Part shown: one piece after another, positions 24,157-32,821 of the stretch | Position numbering within the stretch: the stretch's first letter is position 1 | Layout: each line of letters opens with the position of its first letter | Assembly (NCBI GenBank): GCA_964443275.1 | Contig: CAYUCE010000010.1 | Span: 1-45,020 of the forward strand | DNA length: 45,020 bases | Reading direction: 5' to 3' | Source of the DNA: CAYUCE01 sp964443275 | GTDB taxonomy: Bacteria > Bipolaricaulota > Bipolaricaulia > CAYUCE01 | Notes under the pieces: generated by a model | Told to the model about the DNA's origin: nothing | Databases searched by the model: none | The model's input: the letters and a program-made list of their open reading frames with translations, nothing else | Program-made: the position numbers and the translations under genes

Positions 24157-24606
24157 GTGGGAAACGATCAAACAAACGGCGAACAGAGGCTTCCCAAGCG
24201 AGTTAACCAAATGATACATGCGGTGGGAAGGCGCAAGGAATCAGTAGCCAGAGTGTATCTTAAAGAAGGAGAGGGTGAAATCTACGCAAATGGGAAGCCG
24301 GCGGCAGATTACTTTGCCGCTTATCCCTTTGTTAACAAATATCTGGAGAAGACATTGATGAAACCTTTCCGGATAACCAAGCTTACCAACGAATACGACG
24401 TAGAAGCTAACCTGGAAGGTGGGGGAGTAACCGGCCAATTGGAGGCTCTTCAGCTAGGTATAGCTAGAGCTTTAGTGGGAGTGGACGAAAGTTTTAAGAA
24501 GCCGCTTAAAGACGAGGGCCTTTTGACCAGGGACCCTCGGATGGTGGAGAGAAAGAAATACGGCCGGCATAAAGCAAGAAAAGGCCAACAATTCTCCAAG
24601 AGATAA
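24157..24606 (+). CDS. rpsI: 30S ribosomal protein S9
   Basis: 149 residues. The conserved S9 start (HAVGRRKESVARVYLKEGEG), the middle GGGVTGQLEALQLGIARAL and the C-terminal basic tail ending RKGQQFSKR are all present; that tail reaches the P site of the small subunit. The N-terminus is about 20 residues longer than most S9. The GTG at 24157 is favoured by GGAGGT at 24141-24146; the ATG at 24139 contains that site. rplM, which nearly always precedes rpsI, is missing here. Confidence 0.93.
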   Translation: MGNDQTNGEQRLPKRVNQMIHAVGRRKESVARVYLKEGEGEIYANGKPAADYFAAYPFVNKYLEKTLMKPFRITKLTNEYDVEANLEGGGVTGQLEALQLGIARALVGVDESFKKPLKDEGLLTRDPRMVERKKYGRHKARKGQQFSKR

Positions 24607-24688
24607 ATTACACGCTTCCTAAGCGTCTGTCTAGATTAGATACACCAATCTATCACTCACCAGTAGGTTTTACAGGGAGGTGTAATCG

Positions 24689-24892
24689 ATGAAGGAAGGA
24701 ATCCATCCCCAGATGAAAAAGACCACTATAAGATGTGCATGTGGAGCTGAATTTGAGACCCTCTCAACCAAGGAGAACTTGCGGGTGGACGTATGCTCCA
24801 ATTGTCATCCTTTCTTTACCGGAGAAGCCCGCTATCTTGATACTGAAGGTAGGGTGGAAAGATTCGAAAGAAAGTACGGTAAAGAAGAATAA
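24689..24892 (+). CDS. rpmE: 50S ribosomal protein L31 (zinc form)
   Basis: 67 residues: MKEGIHPQMKKTTIRCACGA, then VDVCSNCHPFFTG, then GRVERFERKYG. The C-x-C and C-x-x-C pairs mark the zinc-binding form, as opposed to the zinc-free paralogue induced in zinc shortage. GGGAGGTG precedes the ATG. The DUF1385 gene follows after 11 bp, an arrangement common in Firmicutes and relatives. Confidence 0.95.
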   Translation: MKEGIHPQMKKTTIRCACGAEFETLSTKENLRVDVCSNCHPFFTGEARYLDTEGRVERFERKYGKEE

Positions 24893-24903
24893 AGGAGCAG
24901 TCA

Positions 24904-25761
24904 ATGCCCACAGTGGGTGGACAAGCGGTAATTGAGGGCGTGATGATGAAAAACGGCGACAAAGTCTCTGTGGCCGTCAGGCGGGAAAAGGACAAAGAGA
25001 TTGTGGTGAACAGAATAAACCCTCGAAACCGCTTTAAGAAGCTCTCCAAAATACCTTTCGTTCGGGGAATATTTAATTTATATGACATGGTTTCCCTAGG
25101 TATGAAAGCTCTAAACTTGTCAGCCAAACTGGCATTGGAAGATGAAGAGGAGGAGTTTAGCACCCGGGAAACTATACTTACCTTTGGGTTGGCTATCCTG
25201 CTGGCCGTGGGGGGATTTGTTATCTTGCCTCTTTATCTGACCAACCTGTTTGAATGGTCCCGATCCGTCAATCCACTGCTTTTTAATTTAATGGAAGGGG
25301 GGATAAGGATCGGGTTGTTTCTAGCTTACATTTATGGTATCTCCCGTCTAAAAGATATAAGGCGAGTTTTTGAATACCACGGTGCCGAACACAAATCCGT
25401 TTACGCTTATGAAAGTGGGGATGAATTGACGGTTGAAAATGCCAGAAAATACAGCCCCTTACACCCTCGTTGCGGCACAGCTTTTTTGTTAATAGTTTTG
25501 ATAGTGGCTATCTTGGTATTCTCCTTAGCTGGTAACCCGCCGCTTCCGGTGAAGATAGTGTCCAGAATACTCCTTTTACCTGTAGTAGCCGGTGTTTCTT
25601 ACGAAGCACTTCGGTTTAGCGGAAGGCATCAAGATAAAAAATGGTTGCGTTGGATGATAGCTCCCGGTCTATGGCTGCAGAAGATAACCACAAAACCCCC
25701 TTCCGACAATCAACTAGAAGTAGCTTTGGAAGCCTTAAAAGAAGTAGTTCAAAAACTATAA
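24904..25761 (+). CDS. DUF1385 (YqhQ-like) membrane protein
   Basis: 285 residues. The N-terminal signature GGQAVIEGVMMKNGDKVSVAV and the central HGAEHKSVYAYESGDELTVENARKYSPLHPRCGTAF (interrupted here only for length) are typical of DUF1385. Hydrophobic segments lie around residues 92-118, 128-150 and 195-235. The HGAEHK histidines and the conserved PLHPRCGT cysteine suggest a metal site. The function of the family is not established; it often sits with rpmE and prfA/prmC, suggesting a link to translation. The latter two genes are absent here. Confidence 0.9.
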   Translation: MPTVGGQAVIEGVMMKNGDKVSVAVRREKDKEIVVNRINPRNRFKKLSKIPFVRGIFNLYDMVSLGMKALNLSAKLALEDEEEEFSTRETILTFGLAILLAVGGFVILPLYLTNLFEWSRSVNPLLFNLMEGGIRIGLFLAYIYGISRLKDIRRVFEYHGAEHKSVYAYESGDELTVENARKYSPLHPRCGTAFLLIVLIVAILVFSLAGNPPLPVKIVSRILLLPVVAGVSYEALRFSGRHQDKKWLRWMIAPGLWLQKITTKPPSDNQLEVALEALKEVVQKL

Positions 25762-25801
25762 TCACCTATTTTGTTGTCCCTTTCCTCACATCACCTGCCT
25801 G

Positions 25802-25830
25802 TTGACAAGTAAAGCTTTTTACCCTATAAT
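25802..25830 (+). promoter_or_regulatory. Consensus promoter of the usp-kdp operon
   Basis: A perfect TTGACA (25802-25807), 17 bp, and a perfect TATAAT (25825-25830). Transcription should begin near 25837, just ahead of the riboswitch. Such strong consensus suggests that expression is set mainly after initiation. Confidence 0.9.
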
Positions 25831-25841
25831 TTTTTCAACAT

Positions 25842-25980
25842 ACGCCGAATGTGTTTTAAAAACACACCGGGGGACCCGATTTTTTGGGTGAATCCGCATA
25901 TTGCGGTAGGGTTTGCTCTTTTTAACCCGAACCCGTCTAGAGAGTTGATAAAACCTCTAGGAAGCTAACTCCGTAGGCGA
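25842..25980 (+). promoter_or_regulatory. ydaO/yuaA-type c-di-AMP riboswitch
   Basis: The conserved elements of the class appear in order: CCGGGGGACCC (from 25867), GGGTGAATCCGC, GCGGTAGGG, AACCCGAACCCGTC and AGCTAACTCCGTAGGCG. The closing stem pairs CGCC (25843-25846) with GGCG (25976-25979), and TGTGTTTT/AAAACACA forms an outer hairpin arm. These riboswitches bind c-di-AMP, usually switching off potassium uptake and osmolyte or cell-wall genes. The genes behind it encode Kdp potassium uptake, which fits. Confidence 0.94.
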
Positions 25981-26325
25981 TCGAGGAGGCATGCCAAAAT
26001 GTACCTCACATTAAATTAGATTAGCTAATCTGTATTTACATTAATATACACATTCTAAATGTCTTTACCCCGCATCCAAACAAATGGAGAGCTTCCCGCT
26101 ACGAAAAACCGCGGCGGGGGAGAATAAACTTCAATTGTTGGGGGGGTAGCGGAACTCTTTAGAGTTCCATAACCTGTTTTGGCCACTCGGTCAAATACGG
26201 GGGGTCCAAGATAATCCGGAATCTGAATTTTTCATGCGAACGGTAGATCTTAACCTAGATTAATAAAAACGGCTGTGACATCAACAGGTAACCGGGAAAT
26301 TAAATTACCACCAGAGGTGAGGACA
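25981..26325 (+). other. Structured leader between the riboswitch and the usp gene
   Basis: 345 untranslated bases with several pairings: AGATTAGCTAATCT (about 26028-26041, self-complementary), CCCCGC (26068-26073) with GCGGGG (26114-26119), CCGCTAC (26096-26102) with GTAGCGG (26146-26152), and GGAACTCTTTAGAGTTCC (26151-26168). The last two share GG at 26151-26152 and so compete. No long U-tract follows. It may be the expression platform or a further RNA element. Confidence 0.5.
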
Positions 26326-27156
26326 ATGAACGCTGAATCAAAAAAAGAGATTATTCTATTTTTAAAAAATCCGAATCAAGAAGAGGGTCTTTTGAAAATT
26401 ACTCAAGCATTGGCTCACGAACAGGAAAGTAAGCTAAAAATTTTTAGAATGAACCCCATCACCATGTTTGAGGAGGCCAAAAGAAAAGAGGAAGTTAGAG
26501 AAGAGCAAACTCATAAAATGAAAGCTATGGCCGGAAAGCTGGCCGATATGGGTATTGAGACAAACTTTGAGATAATTTTCTCATCCAATATTTATGATGC
26601 TTTCCGGGATAAGATAAAAAACTCCAAAAGCGAGCTGGTATTAGCGGGCTATGAGGGAAAATTTGAGTTGGAAAAAAGAAATCAGTACCCGGTGGCTAAA
26701 TTAATAAAGATAGTTCCCAATCCAATAGGGGTAGTTAAGAACAAAAAACTTAAAGCCCTGAACAAAATTGCCGTTCCCATAATAGAAAAAAGCGAGTGGA
26801 AATTAGCCTTGAGATCGGGTATGGAACTGGCCAACTTTTACCATTCCGAACTCTTTGTTTTCGGATCTGCCGAGACCAAGGAAAGTTTGAGGGAAAAAGA
26901 AAAGGAAATTCACACCATTTTGGATAAGGTTACTCGGAGGTTAGGGTACGTGCAGGTGAATTACCAGTTGGAGCTTTTATCGATCAAAGCTTTAATTGAT
27001 AACATAGTGGACAGATGTCGGGAATACGGGGTGGATCTTTTGGTGCTTGGATCGGAAATAGATCATATAAGTGATCAGCCCATCTGGGGCTCGTTTCCAG
27101 ATCTTTTGCTGTCCAAGTTAGAAAGCCCGGCATTTATAGTCAGGGATGGAAGTTGA
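26326..27156 (+). CDS. Tandem universal-stress-protein (UspA-like) protein
   Basis: 276 residues containing two Usp-like alpha/beta units, about 1-135 and 140-276. The second ends with YGVDLLVLGSEIDHISDQPIW and PAFIVRDGS, the usual late strand and C-terminal strand of the fold; in the first the matching region is SELVLAGYEGKFELE. The ATP-binding G-2x-G-9x-G pattern is not clearly kept. The ATG at 26326 follows AGAGGTGAGGA. It is the first gene after the c-di-AMP riboswitch and precedes kdpFABC, while a second tandem Usp gene follows kdpC. Usp domains of the sensor KdpD can bind c-di-AMP in some bacteria, so a regulatory link to Kdp is a reasonable inference. Confidence 0.75.
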   Translation: MNAESKKEIILFLKNPNQEEGLLKITQALAHEQESKLKIFRMNPITMFEEAKRKEEVREEQTHKMKAMAGKLADMGIETNFEIIFSSNIYDAFRDKIKNSKSELVLAGYEGKFELEKRNQYPVAKLIKIVPNPIGVVKNKKLKALNKIAVPIIEKSEWKLALRSGMELANFYHSELFVFGSAETKESLREKEKEIHTILDKVTRRLGYVQVNYQLELLSIKALIDNIVDRCREYGVDLLVLGSEIDHISDQPIWGSFPDLLLSKLESPAFIVRDGS

Positions 27157-27258
27157 AGCCTCATTTTAGAAATATCGGTGATTGGCTAAAACGATAAGCG
27201 TTTGCAGATTATTTAAGACAAACTTTATAATCTTAAGACTTCGTACTAAGGTGGTTAA

Positions 27259-27345
27259 ATGGCGGGCGAATTAATATTGCTGATAGTTACAGCTTTTGTC
27301 TTCTTGTATTTGGGATATGTATTAATAAAACCGGAGAAGTTTTAA
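27259..27345 (+). CDS. kdpF: KdpF, small subunit of the Kdp potassium transporter
   Basis: A 28-residue single-span peptide, MAGELILLIVTAFVFLYLGY followed by VLIKPEKF. The hydrophobic helix with the C-terminal (K)PE(K/R)F is typical of KdpF, which stabilises the KdpABC complex in the membrane. AAGGTGG lies upstream, and kdpA starts one base after the stop. It is too short for most gene finders. Confidence 0.9.
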   Translation: MAGELILLIVTAFVFLYLGYVLIKPEKF

Positions 27346-27346
27346 T

Positions 27347-29089
27347 ATGTTACTGACCATCGTTTTGCCGATCCTGGTCTTTTTCCTCATCTTAGGTGGG
27401 TTGGTTTTTATTTTAGGAGAGTATATAGCCTGGATTTTTCGTAAAGAAACAGACACTGAAGATGCAACTCCGCGATTTTTGCGTTGGCTGACTAAGTACA
27501 TCGAAAAGCCCATATTTATACCTGTTGAGAAGACAATTTATACCATTACCGGAATAGACCCAAATAAAAAGATGGATTGGACCAGGTATTTCTTGGCCGC
27601 CCTTTTAGTTAATTTGCTAATATTTATACTCATCTTTATTATTTTTTCTATCCAGGGTATGCTGCCGTTAAATCCGGCCCATGCTCCCGGCATGAGCTGG
27701 GATCTGGCCTTTCATTCCGCGGCCACCTTCACTGCCAACACCAATCAGCAGCATTATGCGGGTGAAATTGACCTCACTTACCTGTCACAAATTTTCGCCT
27801 CTGTTTTTGCCATGTTCATCTCTGCGGCCACCGGACTGGCTTTAGTGGTGGGGTTTACCAGAGGGTTTTTAAATAGGGAAAACCCGGACTTGGGCAACTT
27901 CTACAGCAACCTGGTAAAAGGCCTGGTCAGATTTTTAATACCGGCAAGTTTGATCCTGGCCATATTTTTGATAAGTCAAGGTGTACCACAGACACTTTCC
28001 GGGCCGGCTGAGGCTAATACTTTAGAAGGGGGAATGCAACTGATAGCCCGCGGGCCGGTGGCCGTTTTGGAAGCCATCAAGATGATCGGGACCAACGGGG
28101 GAGGTTTTTTCGGGGCCAATGCCGCCCATCCTTTTGAGAACCCATCTCCGCTTACCAATCTGGTTTTAAATCTCCTGCTTCTGGCCACCCCTATGGCTAT
28201 AGTTTACTCTTTTGGAATCTGGCTGAAGAAAAGATTACACGGCCTAATCCTTTTATCCGCAATAACGGTAATCTTTATTATTTTATTAGGTCTGGGGATA
28301 TGGGGGGAGACCGGCCCAAATCCAGCCCTGGCCCAGCTAAACATCGACCATTCTTTGGGAAATATGGAAGGAAAGGAGACCCGGTTCGGTTCGGTTTTAT
28401 CTGCTTTGTGGGGAGTCTCCACTACTTCCACCGCTTCCGGAGCGGTAAATTCTATGCATGATAGCTTCACTCCTTTAGGTAGCATACCCTTATTTTTAGG
28501 GATGAGCATGAACTCACTTTTTGGAGGGGTAGGTACCGGGCTTATGAACTTAATAACTTACGTGTTAATCGGGGTATTCATCGCCGGACTGATGATCGGC
28601 CGGGCACCGGGTTATATGGGAAAGAAAGTGGAGTCCGGGGAGATAAAGATCGCCGCCATGATTATCTTGCTGCTTCCCACTTTAGTGCTTTTCCCGGCTT
28701 CAGTGGCCTTCATCACCGAGGCGGGAAAGGAAGCGGTAACCAATCCCGGCTACCACGGATTCAGCCAGATTCTTTATGAATTCTTTTCCGCCGCTACCAA
28801 TAACGGATCCGGATTCGAAGGACTGGTTGATAATAGCATCTTTTACAACTTATCCTGCGGTCTGGTGATCTTATTGGCCCGCTTTTTGCCCATTGCCGGA
28901 CAGCTTGCTATTGCCGGATCTTTAGCCGGCAAAAAAATAAGGCCGGAAACTAAAGGTACCCTAAAGACGGAAACCCCCGCCTTCTTACTTTTGTTCATCG
29001 GAGTGATGATAATTATCGGCGGGCTTATCTTTATGCCTGCACTGGCTCTGGGACCAATTGCCGAATTTCTGGGAATGTGGGGAGGATAG
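27347..29089 (+). CDS. kdpA: KdpA, potassium-binding subunit
   Basis: 580 residues, slightly longer than the usual 555-565. The four pore loops with selectivity-filter sequences are visible: FTANTNQQHYAGE, MIGTNGGGFFGANAAHPFENP (split by one residue from the length limit), STTSTASGAVNSMHDSF and AATNNGSGFEGL. About ten membrane helices are apparent. KdpA takes potassium from outside and passes it through the intersubunit tunnel to KdpB. The gene follows kdpF by one base, and kdpB starts 3 bp after its stop. Confidence 0.97.
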   Translation: MLLTIVLPILVFFLILGGLVFILGEYIAWIFRKETDTEDATPRFLRWLTKYIEKPIFIPVEKTIYTITGIDPNKKMDWTRYFLAALLVNLLIFILIFIIFSIQGMLPLNPAHAPGMSWDLAFHSAATFTANTNQQHYAGEIDLTYLSQIFASVFAMFISAATGLALVVGFTRGFLNRENPDLGNFYSNLVKGLVRFLIPASLILAIFLISQGVPQTLSGPAEANTLEGGMQLIARGPVAVLEAIKMIGTNGGGFFGANAAHPFENPSPLTNLVLNLLLLATPMAIVYSFGIWLKKRLHGLILLSAITVIFIILLGLGIWGETGPNPALAQLNIDHSLGNMEGKETRFGSVLSALWGVSTTSTASGAVNSMHDSFTPLGSIPLFLGMSMNSLFGGVGTGLMNLITYVLIGVFIAGLMIGRAPGYMGKKVESGEIKIAAMIILLLPTLVLFPASVAFITEAGKEAVTNPGYHGFSQILYEFFSAATNNGSGFEGLVDNSIFYNLSCGLVILLARFLPIAGQLAIAGSLAGKKIRPETKGTLKTETPAFLLLFIGVMIIIGGLIFMPALALGPIAEFLGMWGG

Positions 29090-29092
29090 TAA

Positions 29093-31117
29093 ATGGGCAA
29101 AGAACAAATAATAGAGGCACTCAAACAATCGCTTATAAAACTCGATCCCCGGTATCTGTTAAAAAATCCGGTAATATTTGTAGTAGAGCTGGGCGTGGCT
29201 CTGACCGCGATACTTACTTTTTATCCTCCTTTCTTTAATGGACAGGAAGCCCAGTGGTACTACGGGGCCATAACCGGCATGTTAGTATTTACGGTAATAT
29301 TTGCCACCTTTGCCGAATCCCTGGCCGAAGCCCAAGGGGAAGCCCATGCGGAGAGCCTGCGGGCCATGCGGGAAGAAGTGGTGGCCAGAAGGTTATCAGA
29401 GGATAGGCCACTGGATGAGATAAGTAAGGACGGCCTAGAAGAGATAAATGCCGACCAGTTGGACAAAGGCGATTTGGTATATTGTGCCAAGGGTGAACTG
29501 ATACCCAGAGACGGTACCATCACCGAAGGTTCGGCCTCCATCGATGAATCGGCTATTACTGGGGAATCCGAACCAGTAATTAGAGAAAGCGGTGGAGATA
29601 GAAGCTCGGTGACCGGAGGGACAAAAGTCCTATCTGACCAGATAAAAATAGAGATTACCGCCGCACCGGGTGAATCATTTTTGGATAAGATGATAAATTT
29701 GGTGGAGGGGGCCAGCCGGGAGAAGACACCCAACGAGATTTCACTGACTCTGCTTTTGGCCAGCTTTACTTTTATTTACATGATCGTGGTGACCACCATA
29801 ACTTTCTTTGGCCAGTATGTAAACATGTCCATCGATGTGGCCAACCAGATTGCGCTGCTGGTTGGGCTGATGCCCACCACCGTAGGGGCACTTTTGGCCG
29901 CTATCCGGATCGCCGGGATGACCCGAGTAACCAAGGACAACGTTATCGCCAAATCCGGTAAAGCGGTGGAATCGGCCGGTGACCTGGACGTATTGGTACT
30001 GGATAAGACCGGTACTATCACTACCGGAGAGCGGGTGGCCAAAAGCTTTATATCTCTGGATTCGGTTTCCGAAGAGGAAGTTACACTGGCTGCTTTAAAA
30101 GCCTCCTATTATGACGGGACTCCGGAAGGACGATCCACGGTTGCCTTGGCCCAAAATAAAGGTCAAAAAATAAGTGAGGATGAGCTTCCCAAGGGTGGCT
30201 TTGTAGAGTTTTCCGCGGAGACCGGGATGAGCGGGATCGACTTACCAAATAGCGAAATAAGAAAAGGGGCCGTGGATAAAGTTAAAGAATATGCGGATTC
30301 AGTTCCCGATAATCTGGATCAAGAGGCCAACAAGATAGCCGATTCCGGCGGAACACCTCTGGCCCTGGCAGTGGATAAAAAAATCATCGGACTTATTGAA
30401 CTACAGGATGAACTAAAACCGGGAATTGAAGAGCGGATTACAGAAATCAAAAAGATGGGGGTAAAGACCATCATGTGTACCGGGGACAATGAGCGCACGG
30501 CCAAATACATCGCCGAACAGGCCGGGGTGGACGAATATCACGCGGAGTTCAAACCGGAGCAGAAAATTGAGCTGGTCAAGAAGGAAAAGGCCAAAGGCCA
30601 GATGGTGGGAATGACCGGTGACGGCACCAACGATGCACCGGCTCTGGCTCAGGCAGACGTAGGCCTAGCCATGAATGCCGGTACCGTAGCGGCCAAGGAA
30701 GCCGGAAACATGGTGGATATGGATTCCGACCCTACCAAGCTGATTGAAGTAGTGGGTATTGGAAAGCAGCTTTTGATGACCAGAGGATCTTTAACTACTT
30801 TCAGCATAGCCAATGACGTATCCCGTTACTTTGCATTAATTCCGGCCATCTTTTCCGCCGGAGTCCCCGTTTTGGGCAAGATGAACTTGATGAACTTACA
30901 TTCCCCTCAGAGCACCATCCTGGCCTCACTTATTTATAACGCTTTAATCATTGTGTTTTTGATCCCCCTGGCCATGCGGGGAATAGAGTATCGGCCGGTC
31001 AGCGCATCCCGGCTTCTTACCAAAAATCTTTTTCTTTACGGAGGAACCGGGTTTATCGCTCCCTTCATTAGTATCAAGCTAATCGATATGCTGCTGGTCT
31101 TCTCGGGGGTGGTATAA
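29093..31117 (+). CDS. kdpB: KdpB, P-type ATPase subunit
   Basis: 674 residues. All P-type ATPase motifs are present: SAITGESEPV in the actuator domain (about residue 155), VLVLDKTGTITTG with the phosphorylated aspartate near 304, MCTGDNERTAKYIAEQAGVD and MTGDGTNDAPALAQADVGLA. It hydrolyses ATP to drive high-affinity potassium import. The TGES serine, phosphorylated in E. coli KdpB to switch the pump off, is kept. It overlaps nothing and kdpC starts directly at the next base. Confidence 0.97.
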   Translation: MGKEQIIEALKQSLIKLDPRYLLKNPVIFVVELGVALTAILTFYPPFFNGQEAQWYYGAITGMLVFTVIFATFAESLAEAQGEAHAESLRAMREEVVARRLSEDRPLDEISKDGLEEINADQLDKGDLVYCAKGELIPRDGTITEGSASIDESAITGESEPVIRESGGDRSSVTGGTKVLSDQIKIEITAAPGESFLDKMINLVEGASREKTPNEISLTLLLASFTFIYMIVVTTITFFGQYVNMSIDVANQIALLVGLMPTTVGALLAAIRIAGMTRVTKDNVIAKSGKAVESAGDLDVLVLDKTGTITTGERVAKSFISLDSVSEEEVTLAALKASYYDGTPEGRSTVALAQNKGQKISEDELPKGGFVEFSAETGMSGIDLPNSEIRKGAVDKVKEYADSVPDNLDQEANKIADSGGTPLALAVDKKIIGLIELQDELKPGIEERITEIKKMGVKTIMCTGDNERTAKYIAEQAGVDEYHAEFKPEQKIELVKKEKAKGQMVGMTGDGTNDAPALAQADVGLAMNAGTVAAKEAGNMVDMDSDPTKLIEVVGIGKQLLMTRGSLTTFSIANDVSRYFALIPAIFSAGVPVLGKMNLMNLHSPQSTILASLIYNALIIVFLIPLAMRGIEYRPVSASRLLTKNLFLYGGTGFIAPFISIKLIDMLLVFSGVV

Positions 31118-31789
31118 ATGAATGAAAAAGAAAAGCAAAAAGAGCAAAACACAACGGGTGAATTTGAAGGCCAACAAGCGGAGGCTAAGAAAAAAGTGGA
31201 AGACTTAGAATTTCGGTTCGTCCACAATGCATCTGTTTCCCTTCGAATTATCCTGATCGGTCTGCTGCTTTGCAGTCTTATCTATCCGCTTATAGTAACC
31301 GGCCTTGGTGAGCTATTTTGGGGGGACAGCGCTCAGGGAAGTTTAATCAAGCAGGACGGTAAAGTGATTGGTTCCGCCTTGATAGGCCAATCGTTTACCG
31401 AGGATGCGTATTTTCACCCCCGTGTATCATCTAAGGAATATGACGGTATGGATTCGGGGGGTCAAAACCTGGGCCCTACCAACCAGGCTCTTACCGAGCG
31501 GGTGAAAAGAGAATTGGAGATTTTGGAAAAGGAAGGCATAAATCCGGCCCAAATCCCGGTAGATCTGGTCACTGAATCCGGATCCACGCTGGATCCACAT
31601 ATTTCGGTTAAAGCTGCCCTTATTCAGGTACCCAGAGTATCCCAGGCCAGCGGATTATCAGAAGAGGTGTTAAAAGAGCTGATAAAGGAGCATGCCCGGG
31701 GCAAGTTTCTTGGTCTGTACGGCCTACGGCGGGTGAACGTTCTCAAATTAAACCTGGCCGTTAAGAGAATGGCGGAGGGGGGGCAATGA
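31118..31789 (+). CDS. kdpC: KdpC subunit
   Basis: 223 residues, about 30 more than usual. The extra length is a charged N-terminal arm of some 35 residues (NEKEKQKEQNTTGEFEGQQA), which would lie in the cytoplasm before the single membrane helix (about 40-64). The family motifs follow: QGSLIKQDGKVIGSALIGQS, YFHPRVSS, LDPHISVKAALIQVPRVSQA and GLRRVNVLKLNLAV. KdpC stabilises the complex and helps nucleotide binding. The stop overlaps the next usp gene by four bases (ATGA). Confidence 0.95.
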   Translation: MNEKEKQKEQNTTGEFEGQQAEAKKKVEDLEFRFVHNASVSLRIILIGLLLCSLIYPLIVTGLGELFWGDSAQGSLIKQDGKVIGSALIGQSFTEDAYFHPRVSSKEYDGMDSGGQNLGPTNQALTERVKRELEILEKEGINPAQIPVDLVTESGSTLDPHISVKAALIQVPRVSQASGLSEEVLKELIKEHARGKFLGLYGLRRVNVLKLNLAVKRMAEGGQ

Positions 31790-32670
31790 ACGAAGAAGAC
31801 AAGAAAATAAAAAGCGTCCGCTACCAAAACGTACTGATATCCGTAGCTAACCCGGCCAACGCCAAGCATCTTATACGACTGGCCAAGCTGGTAACTACCT
31901 ATCAATCCACGCTTCATATTATCAACGTTACTTTACGTTCATCCTATCCTCAAAGGGGACGTTCCTGGAGAGAGGGTTCGGATCTAGTAATGGAAGCCAG
32001 CCGCTTTGCCCACCGAGTGGGGCGGATGGCCAAGCCGGTGGCCGCCACCGCCGAGAATATCCCTAGATCGATAATTAATGCCGCCAAAGAGATAGAGGCC
32101 GATCTTATCTTACTGGGGTGGTTTGGGCGAATTACTCCCCTAGCGGTAAGAAAGAGCCGGGTGGTAAACAAAGTCTTACACAAAAGCCCCTGCGATACTA
32201 TCGTTTACAAATCAAGAGGCGACTTGAAAAACTTAAATAAAATCATGATCCCTGTGGGGCGAGGACCAAATCAACCACGTTTGGAGGTAGCCCAAAACAT
32301 CATCGAGCAAAGCGGGGCGGAAGCCGATCTGGTACACATAATCCTTCCTGATCAAAACGGCGGCAGAAGAGAAGATGAAGCCAAGAAAACCCTTTCCGAA
32401 GTGGCACAACTGTTATGGGTTCCGGTAAATATGCGCACTCAAAGAGCACGATCGGTGATTGACGGGCTGGTAAATATTTCTGGCGAATATGATTTGTCTG
32501 TAATCGATCCGGGCCGGGAATGGGTATTCAATCGGTTTTTATTTGGGCGCAACGCGGATGAGTTAACCAATAGAGCAAGATGTTCGGTGCTCATGTACAA
32601 ATCCAAAGAGTACGAGATGGCCGCCTGGTTTAGGGGATTGTGGAAAGCGATTACTGGAAGGATCGGCTGA
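31786..32670 (+). CDS. Second tandem universal-stress-protein (UspA-like) protein
   Basis: 294 residues with two Usp-like halves. The first spans about 10-140 (NVLISVANPANAKHLIRLAK, then IEADLILLGWFGRITPLAVR, then CDTIVYKS), the second about 145-285 (KIMIPVGRGPNQPRLEVAQN, then YDLSVIDPGREWVFNRF, then RCSVLMYKS). The final stretch is hydrophobic. Translational coupling to kdpC (ATGA overlap) shows it belongs to the Kdp unit. With the first usp gene it brackets the transporter. Membrane transporters with attached Usp domains (CPA, amino-acid permeases) are known; these are separate proteins. Confidence 0.75.
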   Translation: MNEEDKKIKSVRYQNVLISVANPANAKHLIRLAKLVTTYQSTLHIINVTLRSSYPQRGRSWREGSDLVMEASRFAHRVGRMAKPVAATAENIPRSIINAAKEIEADLILLGWFGRITPLAVRKSRVVNKVLHKSPCDTIVYKSRGDLKNLNKIMIPVGRGPNQPRLEVAQNIIEQSGAEADLVHIILPDQNGGRREDEAKKTLSEVAQLLWVPVNMRTQRARSVIDGLVNISGEYDLSVIDPGREWVFNRFLFGRNADELTNRARCSVLMYKSKEYEMAAWFRGLWKAITGRIG

Positions 32671-32821
32671 GAAAGGCCCTTCCTTTGGTTTATACATTCC
32701 CAACGATTGATTGTACTGGTAATAAGCACGCACAGGGATCAGACCTTTGTATAAAAGCCGAGGAGGAACAGTAAGACCAATGGAAAGGGAATTTATGTCT
32801 TATCCTTTAGAAAGCATCTCC

